Notes: generated from the letters alone by a model not told the origin. A DNA stretch of 43,442 nt from Chloroflexota bacterium (GCA_025935415.1 JAICVI010000004.1:1-43442); one strand, 5' to 3'; positions 31,439-40,155 are shown, counted from the first letter of the stretch. Numbers and translations: made by a program.

Positions 31439-32813
31439 TGCGCGGCTCCCGGCGGAGCCCACGGGTCGACGGGCGCGCCGTGAACTCCGACTCGCTCACG
31501 CCGTACAGCCAGGCCTTGCGGGCCCACTCGTAGCGCACGATCACGCGCAGGACCGAGCGGGTCACGACGATCGCGGTGAACATCGAGGCCAGGACACCGA
31601 TGATCAGAACGAGCGCGAAGCCCTGGATCACCGAGGACCCGAAGAGGTACAGGATCATCGCGGTGATCAGGCTCGACACGTTCGAGTCGAGGATCGAGTT
31701 CCAGGCCCGGGTGAAGCCCGCCTCGATCGCCTGTGCCAGCGACTTCCCGGAGCGCAGCTCTTCCTTCGTCCGCTCGAAGATCAGGATGTTGGCGTCGACC
31801 GCCATGCCCACCGAGAGCACGAAGCCCGCGATGCCGGCGAGGGTCAGGGTCACCGGGATCAGCCGGAAGAGCGCCAGGACCAGGGCCGCGTAGTACAGGA
31901 GCGCGAAGCTTGCGACACCGCCTGGCAGCCGGTAGTGGAGGAGCATGAAGAAGATCACGAGCAGGATGGCGATCGTGCCCGCGAGCAGGCTGCTCTTGAG
32001 GAACTCCGCACCGAGCGTCGGGTCGATGGTGTCGCTGGCGAGCTCCTCCACGGGGAACGGCAGTGAGCCGAACCGCAGGACGTTGACGAGCTCGTCGGCG
32101 TCCGCCTTTGCGAAACCGCCAAGGCCACCGCCGGTGATCTGCCCGGAGCCGCCCGTGATCGCGCTGTTGATCGAGGGAGCGGAGATCACGTTGCCGTCGA
32201 GGACGATGGCGAAGAACTCGCCGATGTGCGCGGCCGTATAGGTCCCGAACAGCTTTGCGCCCTCATCGGCGAGGCGGAAGGCGACGACACGCTTGCCCTG
32301 CTGATCCGTCGCGACGTTGGCGCTCGTGACCTGGTCGCCGGAGAACAGCACCGTCTCCTGCGTTGGCAGTGGCTGGCCCTCGGTCGCGACCCGCGGCCCG
32401 GGGTTGCTCGCCGTCCCGTAGTCGCTCGCGGGGAGCGGCACGAAGTCGAGGCGGCCGGTCTGCCCGACCAGCTTGCGGATGGCCTCGGTGTCGCTGATGC
32501 CCGGGACCTCGACCACGATCCGGTCGCTGCCCGAGGTGAGCACCACCGGCTCGGACACGCCGGTCGCGTTCACGCGTCGTTCGATGATCTGCTTGACGAC
32601 CTCGACGTCGCCGGCGCTGGGCGTCTTGCCGCCCGCGGGGACCACCCGGTATTCGACCTTCAGCCCGCCCTGGAGGTCGAGGCCGAGCTTCGTCTCGATC
32701 TTGCGGCTCCCCTGGTCGCCCGAGAATGCGGGCAGGTACAGGTTCGGCCAGAAGTCGATGACGAGCGCCAGCACGCCGACGATCGCAATGAGGAGGGGAC
32801 CGGCTCTACGCAC
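31431..32813 (-). CDS. secD: Protein translocase subunit SecD
   Basis: 460 residues. An N-terminal helix (about 6-24), then the D1 motif LGLDLQGGLKV, the large periplasmic domain with IIERRVNATGVSEPVV and IVVEVPGI, then the membrane half with LTLAGIAGFVLSVGMAVDANILIFERTKEEL. Asp in the GMAVDANI segment is the functionally important residue of the family. The start is GTG at 32813 with no ribosome site; TATCAT ends 8 bases upstream, so the transcript probably begins 1-3 bases before the codon. It lies 45 bases after uvrC. Confidence 0.96.
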   Translation of the reverse strand: MRRAGPLLIAIVGVLALVIDFWPNLYLPAFSGDQGSRKIETKLGLDLQGGLKVEYRVVPAGGKTPSAGDVEVVKQIIERRVNATGVSEPVVLTSGSDRIVVEVPGISDTEAIRKLVGQTGRLDFVPLPASDYGTASNPGPRVATEGQPLPTQETVLFSGDQVTSANVATDQQGKRVVAFRLADEGAKLFGTYTAAHIGEFFAIVLDGNVISAPSINSAITGGSGQITGGGLGGFAKADADELVNVLRFGSLPFPVEELASDTIDPTLGAEFLKSSLLAGTIAILLVIFFMLLHYRLPGGVASFALLYYAALVLALFRLIPVTLTLAGIAGFVLSVGMAVDANILIFERTKEELRSGKSLAQAIEAGFTRAWNSILDSNVSSLITAMILYLFGSSVIQGFALVLIIGVLASMFTAIVVTRSVLRVIVRYEWARKAWLYGVSESEFTARPSTRGLRREPRSA

Positions 32814-32821
32814 GAGCGCGG

Positions 32822-32827
32822 ATGATA
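32822..32827 (-). promoter_or_regulatory. Candidate leaderless -10 box of secD (TATCAT)
   Basis: TATCAT, close to TATAAT, 8 bases before the GTG, in the 45-base gap after uvrC. No Shine-Dalgarno. It suggests that secD-secF have their own start site. Confidence 0.5.
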
Positions 32828-32858
32828 CAGGCGCGAGCGGAGCGCCGCCGCGATGCCG

Positions 32859-34934
32859 TCACGCCTCCAGGGCCGCCTTGATCTTGCTCGCCAGCGCAGG
32901 CCCGATGCCGGGGACCGCCGCGATCTGCTCGACGGGAGCTTCGCGGACCCGCTTGATCGAGCCGAACACCCGGAGCAGCGCGCCACGACGGCGCGGACCG
33001 ACGCCCGGGAGGTCGTCGAACTTCGAGCGGACCGAGGCCTTCCGGCGCAGGTCACGGTGATAGGTGATCGCGAAGCGGTGAGCCTCATCGCGGATCCGCT
33101 GGACCAGGTAGAGCGCCTGTGACGTCGGCGGCAGCACGACCGGCTCCGAGTGGCCGGGCTGGAAGAGCTCCTCGCGCTCCTTCGCGATGCCGGCGAGGGG
33201 AAGCTCGTGCAGGCCGAGCTCGTCGAGGACGCCTTTGGCCGCGCCCACCTGGGGCTTGCCGCCGTCGATCAGGACCAGGTCGGGCATGGCCCAGCGGCGC
33301 TCCTCGCCGGAGCCCTCGTCACCGGGCCGCGGCCCCCGGAAGCGGCGGCGAAGCACCTCGCGGTGGGAGGCGACGTCGTTGGGACCCTCGACCGACCGGA
33401 CCCGGAAGCGCCGGTACTCGCCGGTCCGCGGCTTGCCATCCTCGAAGACCACCATGCTCGCCACGGTCTCCGCGCCCTGGAAGTTCGAGACGTCGTAGCA
33501 CTCGATCCTCGCCGGCAGCGTCGGCAACCCGAGCGCCTCGGTGAGCTCCTCCAGGGCGGCCAGCGTCTTGCCCTGGTCCGCGAGCCAGCGTGCCTGCTCG
33601 CGGGCCAGCATCTCCTCGGCGTTCCGGGTGGCGAGCTGCATGAGCTGGCGTCGCTCGCCCCGCTGCGGCACGACGAGCCGAACGGGTCTCGTCTCGCCCG
33701 CACCCCGTGCCCGCCGTCGCGTCACCCGCACGGCGTCCGGCCGCGGGACCGTCAGGTTCTCGACGCGGCTCAGCGACCCCTCCGGCCTCGCACGGGCCGT
33801 CACGCCGTCCCCCGAAGCGTCGGCGGACCCGGCGACGCTGGCTGCGGCTGCGGCGCCTGCCGCGCCTGCGGCGCCTGCGGTGCCGGTCGCGTCCGCCCCG
33901 CGCCGATCCGACAGGAATCGCTCGAGGTCCTCCGCGTCCGGCAGAGCCGCCGGGACCGCGATCTCCGGCGGCACCGACGAGGCTCGCCCGTAGTACTGCA
34001 CGAGGAAACCGGAGACGACGTCCGCGTCGCTCACGTCGCGCGGCGTGTCGAGGAGGTAGACGTCGCGTCCCAGGGCCTTGCCGCCGCGGATGACGAACAG
34101 CTGAACGGCGGCCTGGTTGTCGCGCCGCGCCAGGCCGAGGAGGTCCAGGTCCGTCCGCGCGAACGCCGCCATCTTCTGGCTCTCCATCGTCCGCTCGATG
34201 GCCTTGATCTTGTCGCGGGTGATCCCGGCGTGCTCGTAGTCGAGCCGGTCGGAGGCGCGCTTCATGTCGTCGCGAAGCGCCCGGACCAGCGATTCCTGGC
34301 GGCCCTCGAGGAACAGCTCGACCTGCTCGATGTCGGCCCGGTACTCGGCCTTGGAGATGGCCTCGATGCAGGGGCCCTGGCAGCGCTTGATGTGGTAGAG
34401 CAGGCACGGACGCTGGAGTGCCCGCTCTCCTTCCCTGATCTCGATGGTGCAGGTCCGGAACGGGAACAGCCGCCGGACGAGGTTCATGGCCTCGTCGACG
34501 CTCGATGCGGACGCATACGGCCCGAAGTAGCGCGAGCCGTCGTTCGGCAGCTTCCGCGTCCGCTCGATGCGCGGGAAGTCGTCGTTCGTCGTGATCTTGA
34601 TGTACGGGTAGCTCTTGTCGTCCTTCAGGCGTACGTTGAACGGCGGCTGGAAGCGCTTGACGAGGTTGCCCTCGAGCAGGAGCGCCTCACCGACCGAGTC
34701 GGTGACGGTGTACTCGACGTCCACGACACGATCGATCACGGACCGGATCAGGTGCTGCCCGAGTCCGGGCGCGTCGGCCTTCTGCCAGTAGCTCCGCACG
34801 CGGTTCCGCAGGCTCTGCGCCTTGCCGACGTACAGCACCTGCCCGCGCGCGTCCTTCATCAGGTACACGCCGGGCTTCGTCGGCAGCTTGGCCAGGGTCG
34901 CCTGGAGCTGTGGGGGTTGGCTCGCGATGGTCAT
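32859..34934 (-). CDS. uvrC: Excinuclease ABC subunit C
   Basis: 691 residues; makes both incisions in nucleotide excision repair with UvrA and UvrB. The GIY-YIG domain is at 22-50 (GVYLMKDARGQVLYVGKAQS). Cys162, Cys177, Cys185 and Cys189 match the iron-sulfur ligand pattern known in UvrC. The UVR/coiled-coil region is about 200-250, the RNase H-like nuclease about 465-620 (IECYDVSNFQG, LVLIDGGKPQV) and a tandem helix-hairpin-helix ends the protein (LPGVGPRRRGALL, VPGIGPALASKI). Residues 345-415 are an Ala/Gly then Arg-rich insertion that makes the protein longer than the usual 600-650. The ATG at 34934 is supported by homology and by TACGAT 9 bases upstream; a longer frame to 35459 runs through another gene and is rejected. 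Confidence 0.96.
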   Translation of the reverse strand: MTIASQPPQLQATLAKLPTKPGVYLMKDARGQVLYVGKAQSLRNRVRSYWQKADAPGLGQHLIRSVIDRVVDVEYTVTDSVGEALLLEGNLVKRFQPPFNVRLKDDKSYPYIKITTNDDFPRIERTRKLPNDGSRYFGPYASASSVDEAMNLVRRLFPFRTCTIEIREGERALQRPCLLYHIKRCQGPCIEAISKAEYRADIEQVELFLEGRQESLVRALRDDMKRASDRLDYEHAGITRDKIKAIERTMESQKMAAFARTDLDLLGLARRDNQAAVQLFVIRGGKALGRDVYLLDTPRDVSDADVVSGFLVQYYGRASSVPPEIAVPAALPDAEDLERFLSDRRGADATGTAGAAGAAGAAAAASVAGSADASGDGVTARARPEGSLSRVENLTVPRPDAVRVTRRRARGAGETRPVRLVVPQRGERRQLMQLATRNAEEMLAREQARWLADQGKTLAALEELTEALGLPTLPARIECYDVSNFQGAETVASMVVFEDGKPRTGEYRRFRVRSVEGPNDVASHREVLRRRFRGPRPGDEGSGEERRWAMPDLVLIDGGKPQVGAAKGVLDELGLHELPLAGIAKEREELFQPGHSEPVVLPPTSQALYLVQRIRDEAHRFAITYHRDLRRKASVRSKFDDLPGVGPRRRGALLRVFGSIKRVREAPVEQIAAVPGIGPALASKIKAALEA

Positions 34935-34943
34935 GGCGCATGA

Positions 34944-34949
34944 ATCGTA
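34944..34949 (-). promoter_or_regulatory. Candidate leaderless -10 box of uvrC (TACGAT)
   Basis: TACGAT on minus, 9 bases before the ATG, no ribosome-binding site. Predicted +1 near 34937. Probably the head of the long minus-strand array. Confidence 0.45.
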
Positions 34950-35041
34950 GGCATTCCGCCGCGGACCACCTGCGACGGCCTCCGATCGCTTCCGGCTGGC
35001 GGTCGCGAAGGATGGATACCGACCGCCGCGAGAATCGAAGA

Positions 35042-35063
35042 GGCCGGGCCTTGCGGCCCGGCC
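35042..35063 (-). terminator. Terminator of 5'-nucleotidase gene, GCAA tetraloop
   Basis: On the minus strand GGCCGGGCC-GCAA-GGCCCGGCC, a perfect 9-bp GC stem with a GNRA loop, 25 bases after the stop. It is followed by TCTTCGATTCT, only modestly T-rich. Confidence 0.75.
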
Positions 35064-35088
35064 CCTCCAATGCAGGTCAGCTCCTCCC

Positions 35089-36954
35089 CTATGGGCAGGG
35101 GCAGATCGTGATGCGGTCGAGGGCGTAGCTCGACGGGTCGAGAACGCCGCCGATGTCCTGGAGGTACGCGAGGAAGGAGTTCGCGTCGCGGTCGCGGCTC
35201 GTTCCCTGCCCGTCCGCGAGCATGAAGTACGAGTCGCCGCCGTTGTTCGTGAAGTCCGTGGTCGCGAAGGTGTACGTGGTCGCGTCGGGCAGGATCGGCG
35301 TCCCGTCCGACAGCGACACGGACGTGATCCGACCGCCGCTCGCAGCGCAGGTCCACGAGCCCTTGACCTCGGTGCCCGAGCACCCGGATGCCACGCTCTT
35401 GTCGAACGTGAAGTCGATGCCCGACACCTGCGGGAACCGGCCGTCGCAGGTCTGGCCATCGTTGTTCGGGTCGTAGTCGGTCGGGCAGTGGCTGACGCCG
35501 TTCTCGAGCGTTCGCCAGAGCTGCTCGCCGGTCACGGTCCGGGTGACGATGTTGTTGCCGAACGGCAGCACCGTGTAGACGTCGCCGATGACGAGGTCGA
35601 GCGGCGTTCCACTGCCGTACCCGGTGCAGGTGATGATGTTCACGTGCTGGGGCGGATGGTCCTTGTCATCGAGGTAATTGGCCCGGTTCAGGCTGGTATC
35701 GACCGGGTGGTAGCCACACGCAGGGAACTGCGAACGGATGCTGCCACCGGTGTAGTAGCCGATCTGGACGCCGTACCTCGCGACGAGGCTGTCGGCCAGG
35801 AGGTCGCCGAGCGGCACCTCCTGCCGGCGCTCGATGTTCGATCCGCGGTCGAATGGCGCCGTCGTCGTGCCGATCGAGCCATCGAGGGCTGCTGCGAGCT
35901 GGACCCGGAAGGGAACGAGCATGTCGACGATCGCCTGGTCACAGAACGACAGCGAGCCACAGGAGGTGTTGTTCGAGCTCAGCGCGCCGGGGATCGCGGG
36001 ATCGACGAACGTCACCGACTTGGAGATGACGCCGGGGCCATTGCCCGGGCGAACCGAGAGGAACGTCTTCGCGTAGGAGTTGCCGAAGCTGGCGTTCTCG
36101 TGGAACAGGATGCCGTTCAGCGCCCCGGTGCCCGAGTACTTGATGTTCGTGTGGTCGCCGATCACCAGGTCGACGAGGCCGCCCGGAAGCGCGTTGACGA
36201 AGTCGGTCAGCGGGCCCGTGCCGGCGGTCGCATCGGTCACGCCCTTGTGGGTGATCACGATGACGGCCTGCGCGCCGGCCTTGCGGGCCTCGCGCGCCGC
36301 GCTCTTGGTGGCGGCGACACCGTCCGTCACCTGGATCGTGCCGAAGTTTCCGACGCTCACGAGCGTCGGCGCCTCTTCGTTCACGATGCCGATGATCGCG
36401 ACCTTGATCCCCCCGAGCGTGAGGTACTTGATCCGCTCCACACCGGAGAGGTTCGAATCCAGGTTGGCGAGGTTCGTTGCGACGTAGGTGAACGGCTGGC
36501 CGGGATGTGCCCCGGCGGTGCCGGTGCTCGGGGCCGCGGCAAGGTCGATCATCGACTGCAGGTGCGTCAGGCCGCGGTCGAAGTTGTGGTTGCCGAAGGT
36601 ATTGACCTGGATGCCCATCAGGCGCTGAGCCTGGATCGAGGGCACCTCGTCGAAGAAGCCGGACAGGGGTGGCGCCGCGCCGAAGTCATCCCCCGCCGTC
36701 AGCGTGAGGGTCGGGCCGTTGAAGGCCGCTCGATCGGCCGCCCAGCGCGCCGAGATGTTCCAGGCGCCGCCGCTCGTGCTGCTCGCCGGGTCGAGGTTGG
36801 CGTGCCAGTCGGACACGTTCAGGATCTGGATGTTCACCGGCGCCGCGGGCCTGGCGGCGAGGACGGCGCCAGGGATGACGAGCCCGAAGAGCGCCAGGAC
36901 CGCCAGCGCGAGGGGCCCGCGCCGATGGCGACGGGTAGAGACGGACAAGGGCAC
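35089..36954 (-). CDS. Secreted 5'-nucleotidase/metallophosphatase
   Basis: 621 residues. A signal peptide (1-33: Arg-rich start, hydrophobic core, Ala-x-Ala) is followed by a calcineurin-like domain with NVSDWHANLD (Asp49, His51), LTAGDDFGA, FGNHNFDRG, VITHKGVTD and a GDHTN motif, then a 5'-nucleotidase C-terminal domain (VPLGDLLADSLVARY, YTGGSIRSQFP, VLPFGNNIVTRTVTG). Such enzymes strip phosphate from nucleotides or cyclic nucleotides outside the membrane. Several extra Cys pairs suggest disulfides. GTG 36954 is chosen because GGAGGAGG lies 6 bases upstream and the signal peptide starts there; the longer frame to 37074 is not needed. There is no wall-anchor motif. The exact substrate is unknown. 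Confidence 0.92.
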   Translation of the reverse strand: MPLSVSTRRHRRGPLALAVLALFGLVIPGAVLAARPAAPVNIQILNVSDWHANLDPASSTSGGAWNISARWAADRAAFNGPTLTLTAGDDFGAAPPLSGFFDEVPSIQAQRLMGIQVNTFGNHNFDRGLTHLQSMIDLAAAPSTGTAGAHPGQPFTYVATNLANLDSNLSGVERIKYLTLGGIKVAIIGIVNEEAPTLVSVGNFGTIQVTDGVAATKSAAREARKAGAQAVIVITHKGVTDATAGTGPLTDFVNALPGGLVDLVIGDHTNIKYSGTGALNGILFHENASFGNSYAKTFLSVRPGNGPGVISKSVTFVDPAIPGALSSNNTSCGSLSFCDQAIVDMLVPFRVQLAAALDGSIGTTTAPFDRGSNIERRQEVPLGDLLADSLVARYGVQIGYYTGGSIRSQFPACGYHPVDTSLNRANYLDDKDHPPQHVNIITCTGYGSGTPLDLVIGDVYTVLPFGNNIVTRTVTGEQLWRTLENGVSHCPTDYDPNNDGQTCDGRFPQVSGIDFTFDKSVASGCSGTEVKGSWTCAASGGRITSVSLSDGTPILPDATTYTFATTDFTNNGGDSYFMLADGQGTSRDRDANSFLAYLQDIGGVLDPSSYALDRITICPCP

Positions 36955-36960
36955 GGGGTT

Positions 36961-36968
36961 CCTCCTCC
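36961..36968 (-). promoter_or_regulatory. Strong ribosome-binding site of 5'-nucleotidase gene
   Basis: GGAGGAGG, 6 bases before the GTG at 36954. It decides the start, and contrasts with the absent or weak sites of most genes here. Confidence 0.8.
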
Positions 36969-37118
36969 AACGATGCACTGATGCCGCCGCGGCGGGCCCG
37001 GGCTGCGTCTCGACGCCAGCCCTAGGCCGGTCAAGATATCGCGCGGTCGCCGGCACGTCGCCTCGATTCCGCACGTTCCGCGGTGCGTCCTCGCAACGCG
37101 CCGCGGCCGGACAACGAG

Positions 37119-37146
37119 CGAGGAGGGCCGTTGCCGGCCCTCCTCG
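37119..37146 (-). terminator. Terminator of secreted phosphoesterase gene, GCAA tetraloop
   Basis: On the minus strand a perfect 12-bp stem, CGAGGAGGGCCG / CGGCCCTCCTCG, closed by GCAA, 22 bases after the stop codon. A short T-containing segment (CTCGTTGT) follows. Confidence 0.85.
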
Positions 37147-37168
37147 TGTCGCGCTGACGCCGCGTCTG

Positions 37169-38293
37169 TCAGTGCTGGAGCAAGGTCGTCATCGAGGAGA
37201 CGTTCTCGGAATCCGCGGCGTAGCCGAGGTAGCCGAGACCCCAGACCTGCTCGATCGTTCGGAGCAGCGAGTAGTGGTTGTAGGGGGTGTCGTCCTTCAG
37301 GCCGCGCGGCCCGTGGGTGGTCACGACGATGGCGGGGATGAGGCCGCCGCCGAACGGGCCGGACCAGGGGTGCGAGCCGTTGTCGATGAGGACGTAGCCC
37401 TCCGGGAGGCCGGGTGCGCTGCCGTAGCCGGGCGAGTCGCAGCAACCGCGAACATCGGCCCAGAGGTCGGTGTCCGTGGCAGAGCCGTCGAAGTCGGCCT
37501 CGTCGGTCATGATGAAGATCGCGCTGTTGCCGGTCCAGGCCTTCGACGAGCGGATGGTGTCGACGGCGGACTCGACGAAGGCATCGGCCTTCTGCTTGAG
37601 CGCCGCGTCGTTGGCGTCGTCGACGGTCGAGCCGTACGGACAGGGCGTCTCGGGATGGCCCTCGACCGCCACGTAGACGCCACCGTGCATGTCATTGCAC
37701 TGGTTCGGGCTGATCCACACGAAGTCGGGCGCGTTCGACGAGTTGAGGTCGGACGCCAGGTCCGTGTACGGCTTGATGTTGGCGAGGCGGTCCGGGTTCG
37801 AAGAGATGTCGTCCATGAGCACGAACGGGTTGTGCTTGTTCGTGTACAGGGCCACGCTCCCGGGCGCCGTGAAGCCCGTGTAGCCGGCGGTCGGCATCGT
37901 GTCCATGTACGCGCCCCAGGTCTTGCCCTTGGCCTCGAGCTGATCGACGAGGTTCGGCAGGGCGAAGTGGTTCGTGAACGTGTCGTTCATCTGGTCGAGG
38001 TCCAGCTGGCCGGTGATCGCCGCGACGTAGTTCGGCTGGCTGGGATGGGTCACGCCGTAGTAGTTGGTCGCCTCGGCATAGTCGTTGGCGAGGCTGGTGA
38101 TGAACGGCGCATTGACGTCGCCGATGACCGTCGACTTGCTGTGGTTCTCCAGCATGATCACGAAGATCCGCTGGACCGCGGCGTGCTCGCCGCTGCTGGA
38201 GCTGTGCGCCGAGGCCGCGGTCATCGGCACGGCGGTCAGCGCCACGATTGCGCCGAGACTCAGCCATCGCAGGATGGTTCGTCGACTTGGCAC
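37169..38293 (-). CDS. Tat-secreted phosphoesterase (acid phosphatase/phospholipase C superfamily)
   Basis: 374 residues. The N-terminus MPSRRTILRWLSLGAIVAL carries a twin-arginine motif (SRRTILR) followed by a hydrophobic segment and an Ala-Ser-Ala cleavage site near residue 29. The mature part shows the phosphoesterase family (PF04185) blocks: VIMLENHS (Glu-Asn-His at 49-51), THPSQPNYVA, WGAYMDTMP, IFIMTDEADFDG and the late GLIPAIVVTTHGP and NHYSLLRTIEQVWGLGYLG. Family members hydrolyse phosphate mono- or diesters after folding in the cytoplasm, hence Tat export; which substrate is used here is unknown. The start is GTG 38293, set by GGAGGAGG 4 bases upstream. It lies upstream of the 5'-nucleotidase on the same strand but each gene has its own terminator. 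Confidence 0.9.
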   Translation of the reverse strand: MPSRRTILRWLSLGAIVALTAVPMTAASAHSSSSGEHAAVQRIFVIMLENHSKSTVIGDVNAPFITSLANDYAEATNYYGVTHPSQPNYVAAITGQLDLDQMNDTFTNHFALPNLVDQLEAKGKTWGAYMDTMPTAGYTGFTAPGSVALYTNKHNPFVLMDDISSNPDRLANIKPYTDLASDLNSSNAPDFVWISPNQCNDMHGGVYVAVEGHPETPCPYGSTVDDANDAALKQKADAFVESAVDTIRSSKAWTGNSAIFIMTDEADFDGSATDTDLWADVRGCCDSPGYGSAPGLPEGYVLIDNGSHPWSGPFGGGLIPAIVVTTHGPRGLKDDTPYNHYSLLRTIEQVWGLGYLGYAADSENVSSMTTLLQH

Positions 38294-38297
38294 GTTG

Positions 38298-38305
38298 CCT
38301 CCTCC
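38298..38305 (-). promoter_or_regulatory. Strong ribosome-binding site of phosphoesterase gene
   Basis: GGAGGAGG, 4 bases before the GTG at 38293. It fixes the start at the twin-arginine signal and excludes the longer frame to 38440. A TACCGT box at 38341-38346 is a possible -10. Confidence 0.8.
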
Positions 38306-38475
38306 TTCGTTCAAGGGCGTTCCGTGGACTGTTGGCCCCCACGGTAGGACGACGCGCGGATTCGGTCCGTCAGCGCGACATGGGGGTGTGGCACAGGGTC
38401 GCCGCGGGCGGCGCCGGCGGCGCGGGCCTTGCCCAGGCAATCGCGAGGTAAGCCGCCCAGGCGAGACTCCGCGGG

Positions 38476-40134
38476 ATGTCCCACCCGGCTGTCGTCGAAC
38501 GCCTGGCGAGGCTGCAGGTCGACCAGCGTCGGGCCGCGACGGCGCCGCCCGGACCGGTGCTCTGCGTCGCTCCGGCGGGCTCCGGGAAGACGACGACGCT
38601 GGTTGCCCGCATCGCCTGGCTGCTCGACGAAGGCGCGGCTCCGGAGGAGATCTGCGCCATCACGTTCAACCGCCGCGCCGCCGAGGAGCTGCGGGAGCGG
38701 GTGAACCTCGCGCTCGAACCACTCGGTGATGGGCTCGCGGACCGGGTGCGCATCCGGACGTTCCACGCGCTCGGGCTCGAGATCCTCCGAGCGGCCGGGG
38801 AGGCCGTCGAGCCGCTCCTGGACCGAGACGAGGTGCTTCGCGCTGCCCGTCCGGAGCTCTCCGGCCCGGAGCGGCGGCGGTTCGACACGCTGCTGTCGCG
38901 TTTCAAGCTCGACCTCGACGTCGACGCACGGGACATCGAGGACGATCCGGAGGCCGGGCCGGTCGCGCGCACGTATGCCGCGTACGAGGCCGAGATCCGG
39001 CGGCGCGGCGGGCTCGACTTCGACGACCTCGTCGCTCGCGCCCTGCGCCTGCTCCAGGCTCGGCCGGAGGTGCTCGCCCAGTGGCGCCGGCGATGCCGGC
39101 ACCTGCTCGTCGATGAATCGCAGGACCTCGACCGGGCCCAGCTGCGGCTCGCGCTCCTGCTTGCGGCGCCCGCCAACCAGATCTTCCTCGTTGGCGACGA
39201 CGACCAGTCGATCTACGGCTGGCGGCTGGCGGACGTTCGCCGGCTCCTGCGTCTTGCCGACGAATCGCTGCCGGGGCTGCTGCGTGTCGACCTCGAGACC
39301 AACTACCGCTGCCCGGGGCCGGTCCTGGCACGCGCAGTCCGGCTCGTCGAGCACAACGACGAGCGGTTCGTGAAGGTCATCCGCGCGCGCCCGAAGGCCG
39401 AAGGGCGGTTGGTGCTGGCGCCGACCGCCGCGGACGACATCGACCGGGCGGCGGCGGTACTTCGCTCCTGGCCAGATGACGGCGGGACGCGTGCGGTCCT
39501 GGCCCGGACGAATCGCGAGCTCGTGCCGGTGGTCGGCGCGGCGATCCGGCTCCGAATGCCCTTTCGGGCGGCCGGCCTCGTGCTCCCGATCGAGTCGCCG
39601 CTCGTCGATGCGCTCCTGGAGCTCGCGGCTGCCGCGGCGCCTCACGAGGTGGCCGGGATCGCCATCGCACAGCTGGCCGAGCGGCGCGAGGCGCCGCGCA
39701 CGGCCACGATCGATGCCGAGGACGACCCCGCGACGGACCGCCGGGCGATTGCCGCCGCGCTGCAGGGCTGGACCGCTGGGGTCCGCAGCCTTCATGACCT
39801 CCGGACGATGATCGAGCGGACGCGGATCCTGCTGGGAGAGCTGCGGCAGGACGACGCTCTCCTGACGCTCGCCACCGCCCATGGCACGAAGGGCCTCGAG
39901 TTCGACCACGTCGCGGTCATCGGGCTCGACGACGGTCGCTTTCCGAGCGCTCGCTCCATCGCCGACGCCCTCGAGCCGGGGCGGGCGCTGGAGGAGGAAC
40001 GGCGTCTCGCCTACGTGGCGTGGACTCGGGCTCGCCGCAGCCTCACCCTCGTCTACGATCCGGCGTCACCTTCGCCGTTCCTGCTGGAAGCGTTCGAGCC
40101 CGAGGAGCTCGGCATGGATCGAGGCCGACGCTGA
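38476..40134 (+). CDS. Compact UvrD/PcrA-type superfamily 1A helicase
   Basis: 552 residues, against about 650-750 for UvrD, PcrA or Rep. All helicase motifs are present: I APAGSGKTTT (32-41), Ia ITFNRRAAEELRER (62-75), II VDESQD (212-217), III LVGDDDQSIYGWR (238-250), IV NYRCPGPV (276-283), V TAHGTKGLEFDHV (467-479), VI EERRLAYVAWTRAR (507-520). The interval between motifs IV and V is only about 185 residues, so the 2B subdomain is reduced, and there is no C-terminal Tudor-like tail. It probably unwinds DNA 3'-5' during repair; uvrA and uvrC lie nearby. ATG with no ribosome site; GAGACT 7 bases upstream loosely resembles the leaderless boxes. Confidence 0.92.
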   Translation: MSHPAVVERLARLQVDQRRAATAPPGPVLCVAPAGSGKTTTLVARIAWLLDEGAAPEEICAITFNRRAAEELRERVNLALEPLGDGLADRVRIRTFHALGLEILRAAGEAVEPLLDRDEVLRAARPELSGPERRRFDTLLSRFKLDLDVDARDIEDDPEAGPVARTYAAYEAEIRRRGGLDFDDLVARALRLLQARPEVLAQWRRRCRHLLVDESQDLDRAQLRLALLLAAPANQIFLVGDDDQSIYGWRLADVRRLLRLADESLPGLLRVDLETNYRCPGPVLARAVRLVEHNDERFVKVIRARPKAEGRLVLAPTAADDIDRAAAVLRSWPDDGGTRAVLARTNRELVPVVGAAIRLRMPFRAAGLVLPIESPLVDALLELAAAAAPHEVAGIAIAQLAERREAPRTATIDAEDDPATDRRAIAAALQGWTAGVRSLHDLRTMIERTRILLGELRQDDALLTLATAHGTKGLEFDHVAVIGLDDGRFPSARSIADALEPGRALEEERRLAYVAWTRARRSLTLVYDPASPSPFLLEAFEPEELGMDRGRR

Positions 40135-40155
40135 CCACATGGCGCGTGGCGAACC

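Noticed and set aside
34935-35459. N-terminal extension of uvrC upstream of 34934
   Set aside because: It runs through the end and terminator of the 5'-nucleotidase gene and has no UvrC homology; ATG 34934 gives the normal start.
37006-37034. TTGACC-17-GAGACG as a promoter of the 5'-nucleotidase
   Set aside because: The -35 is good but the -10 matches poorly, and no alternative spacing improves it; not strong enough to list as a feature.
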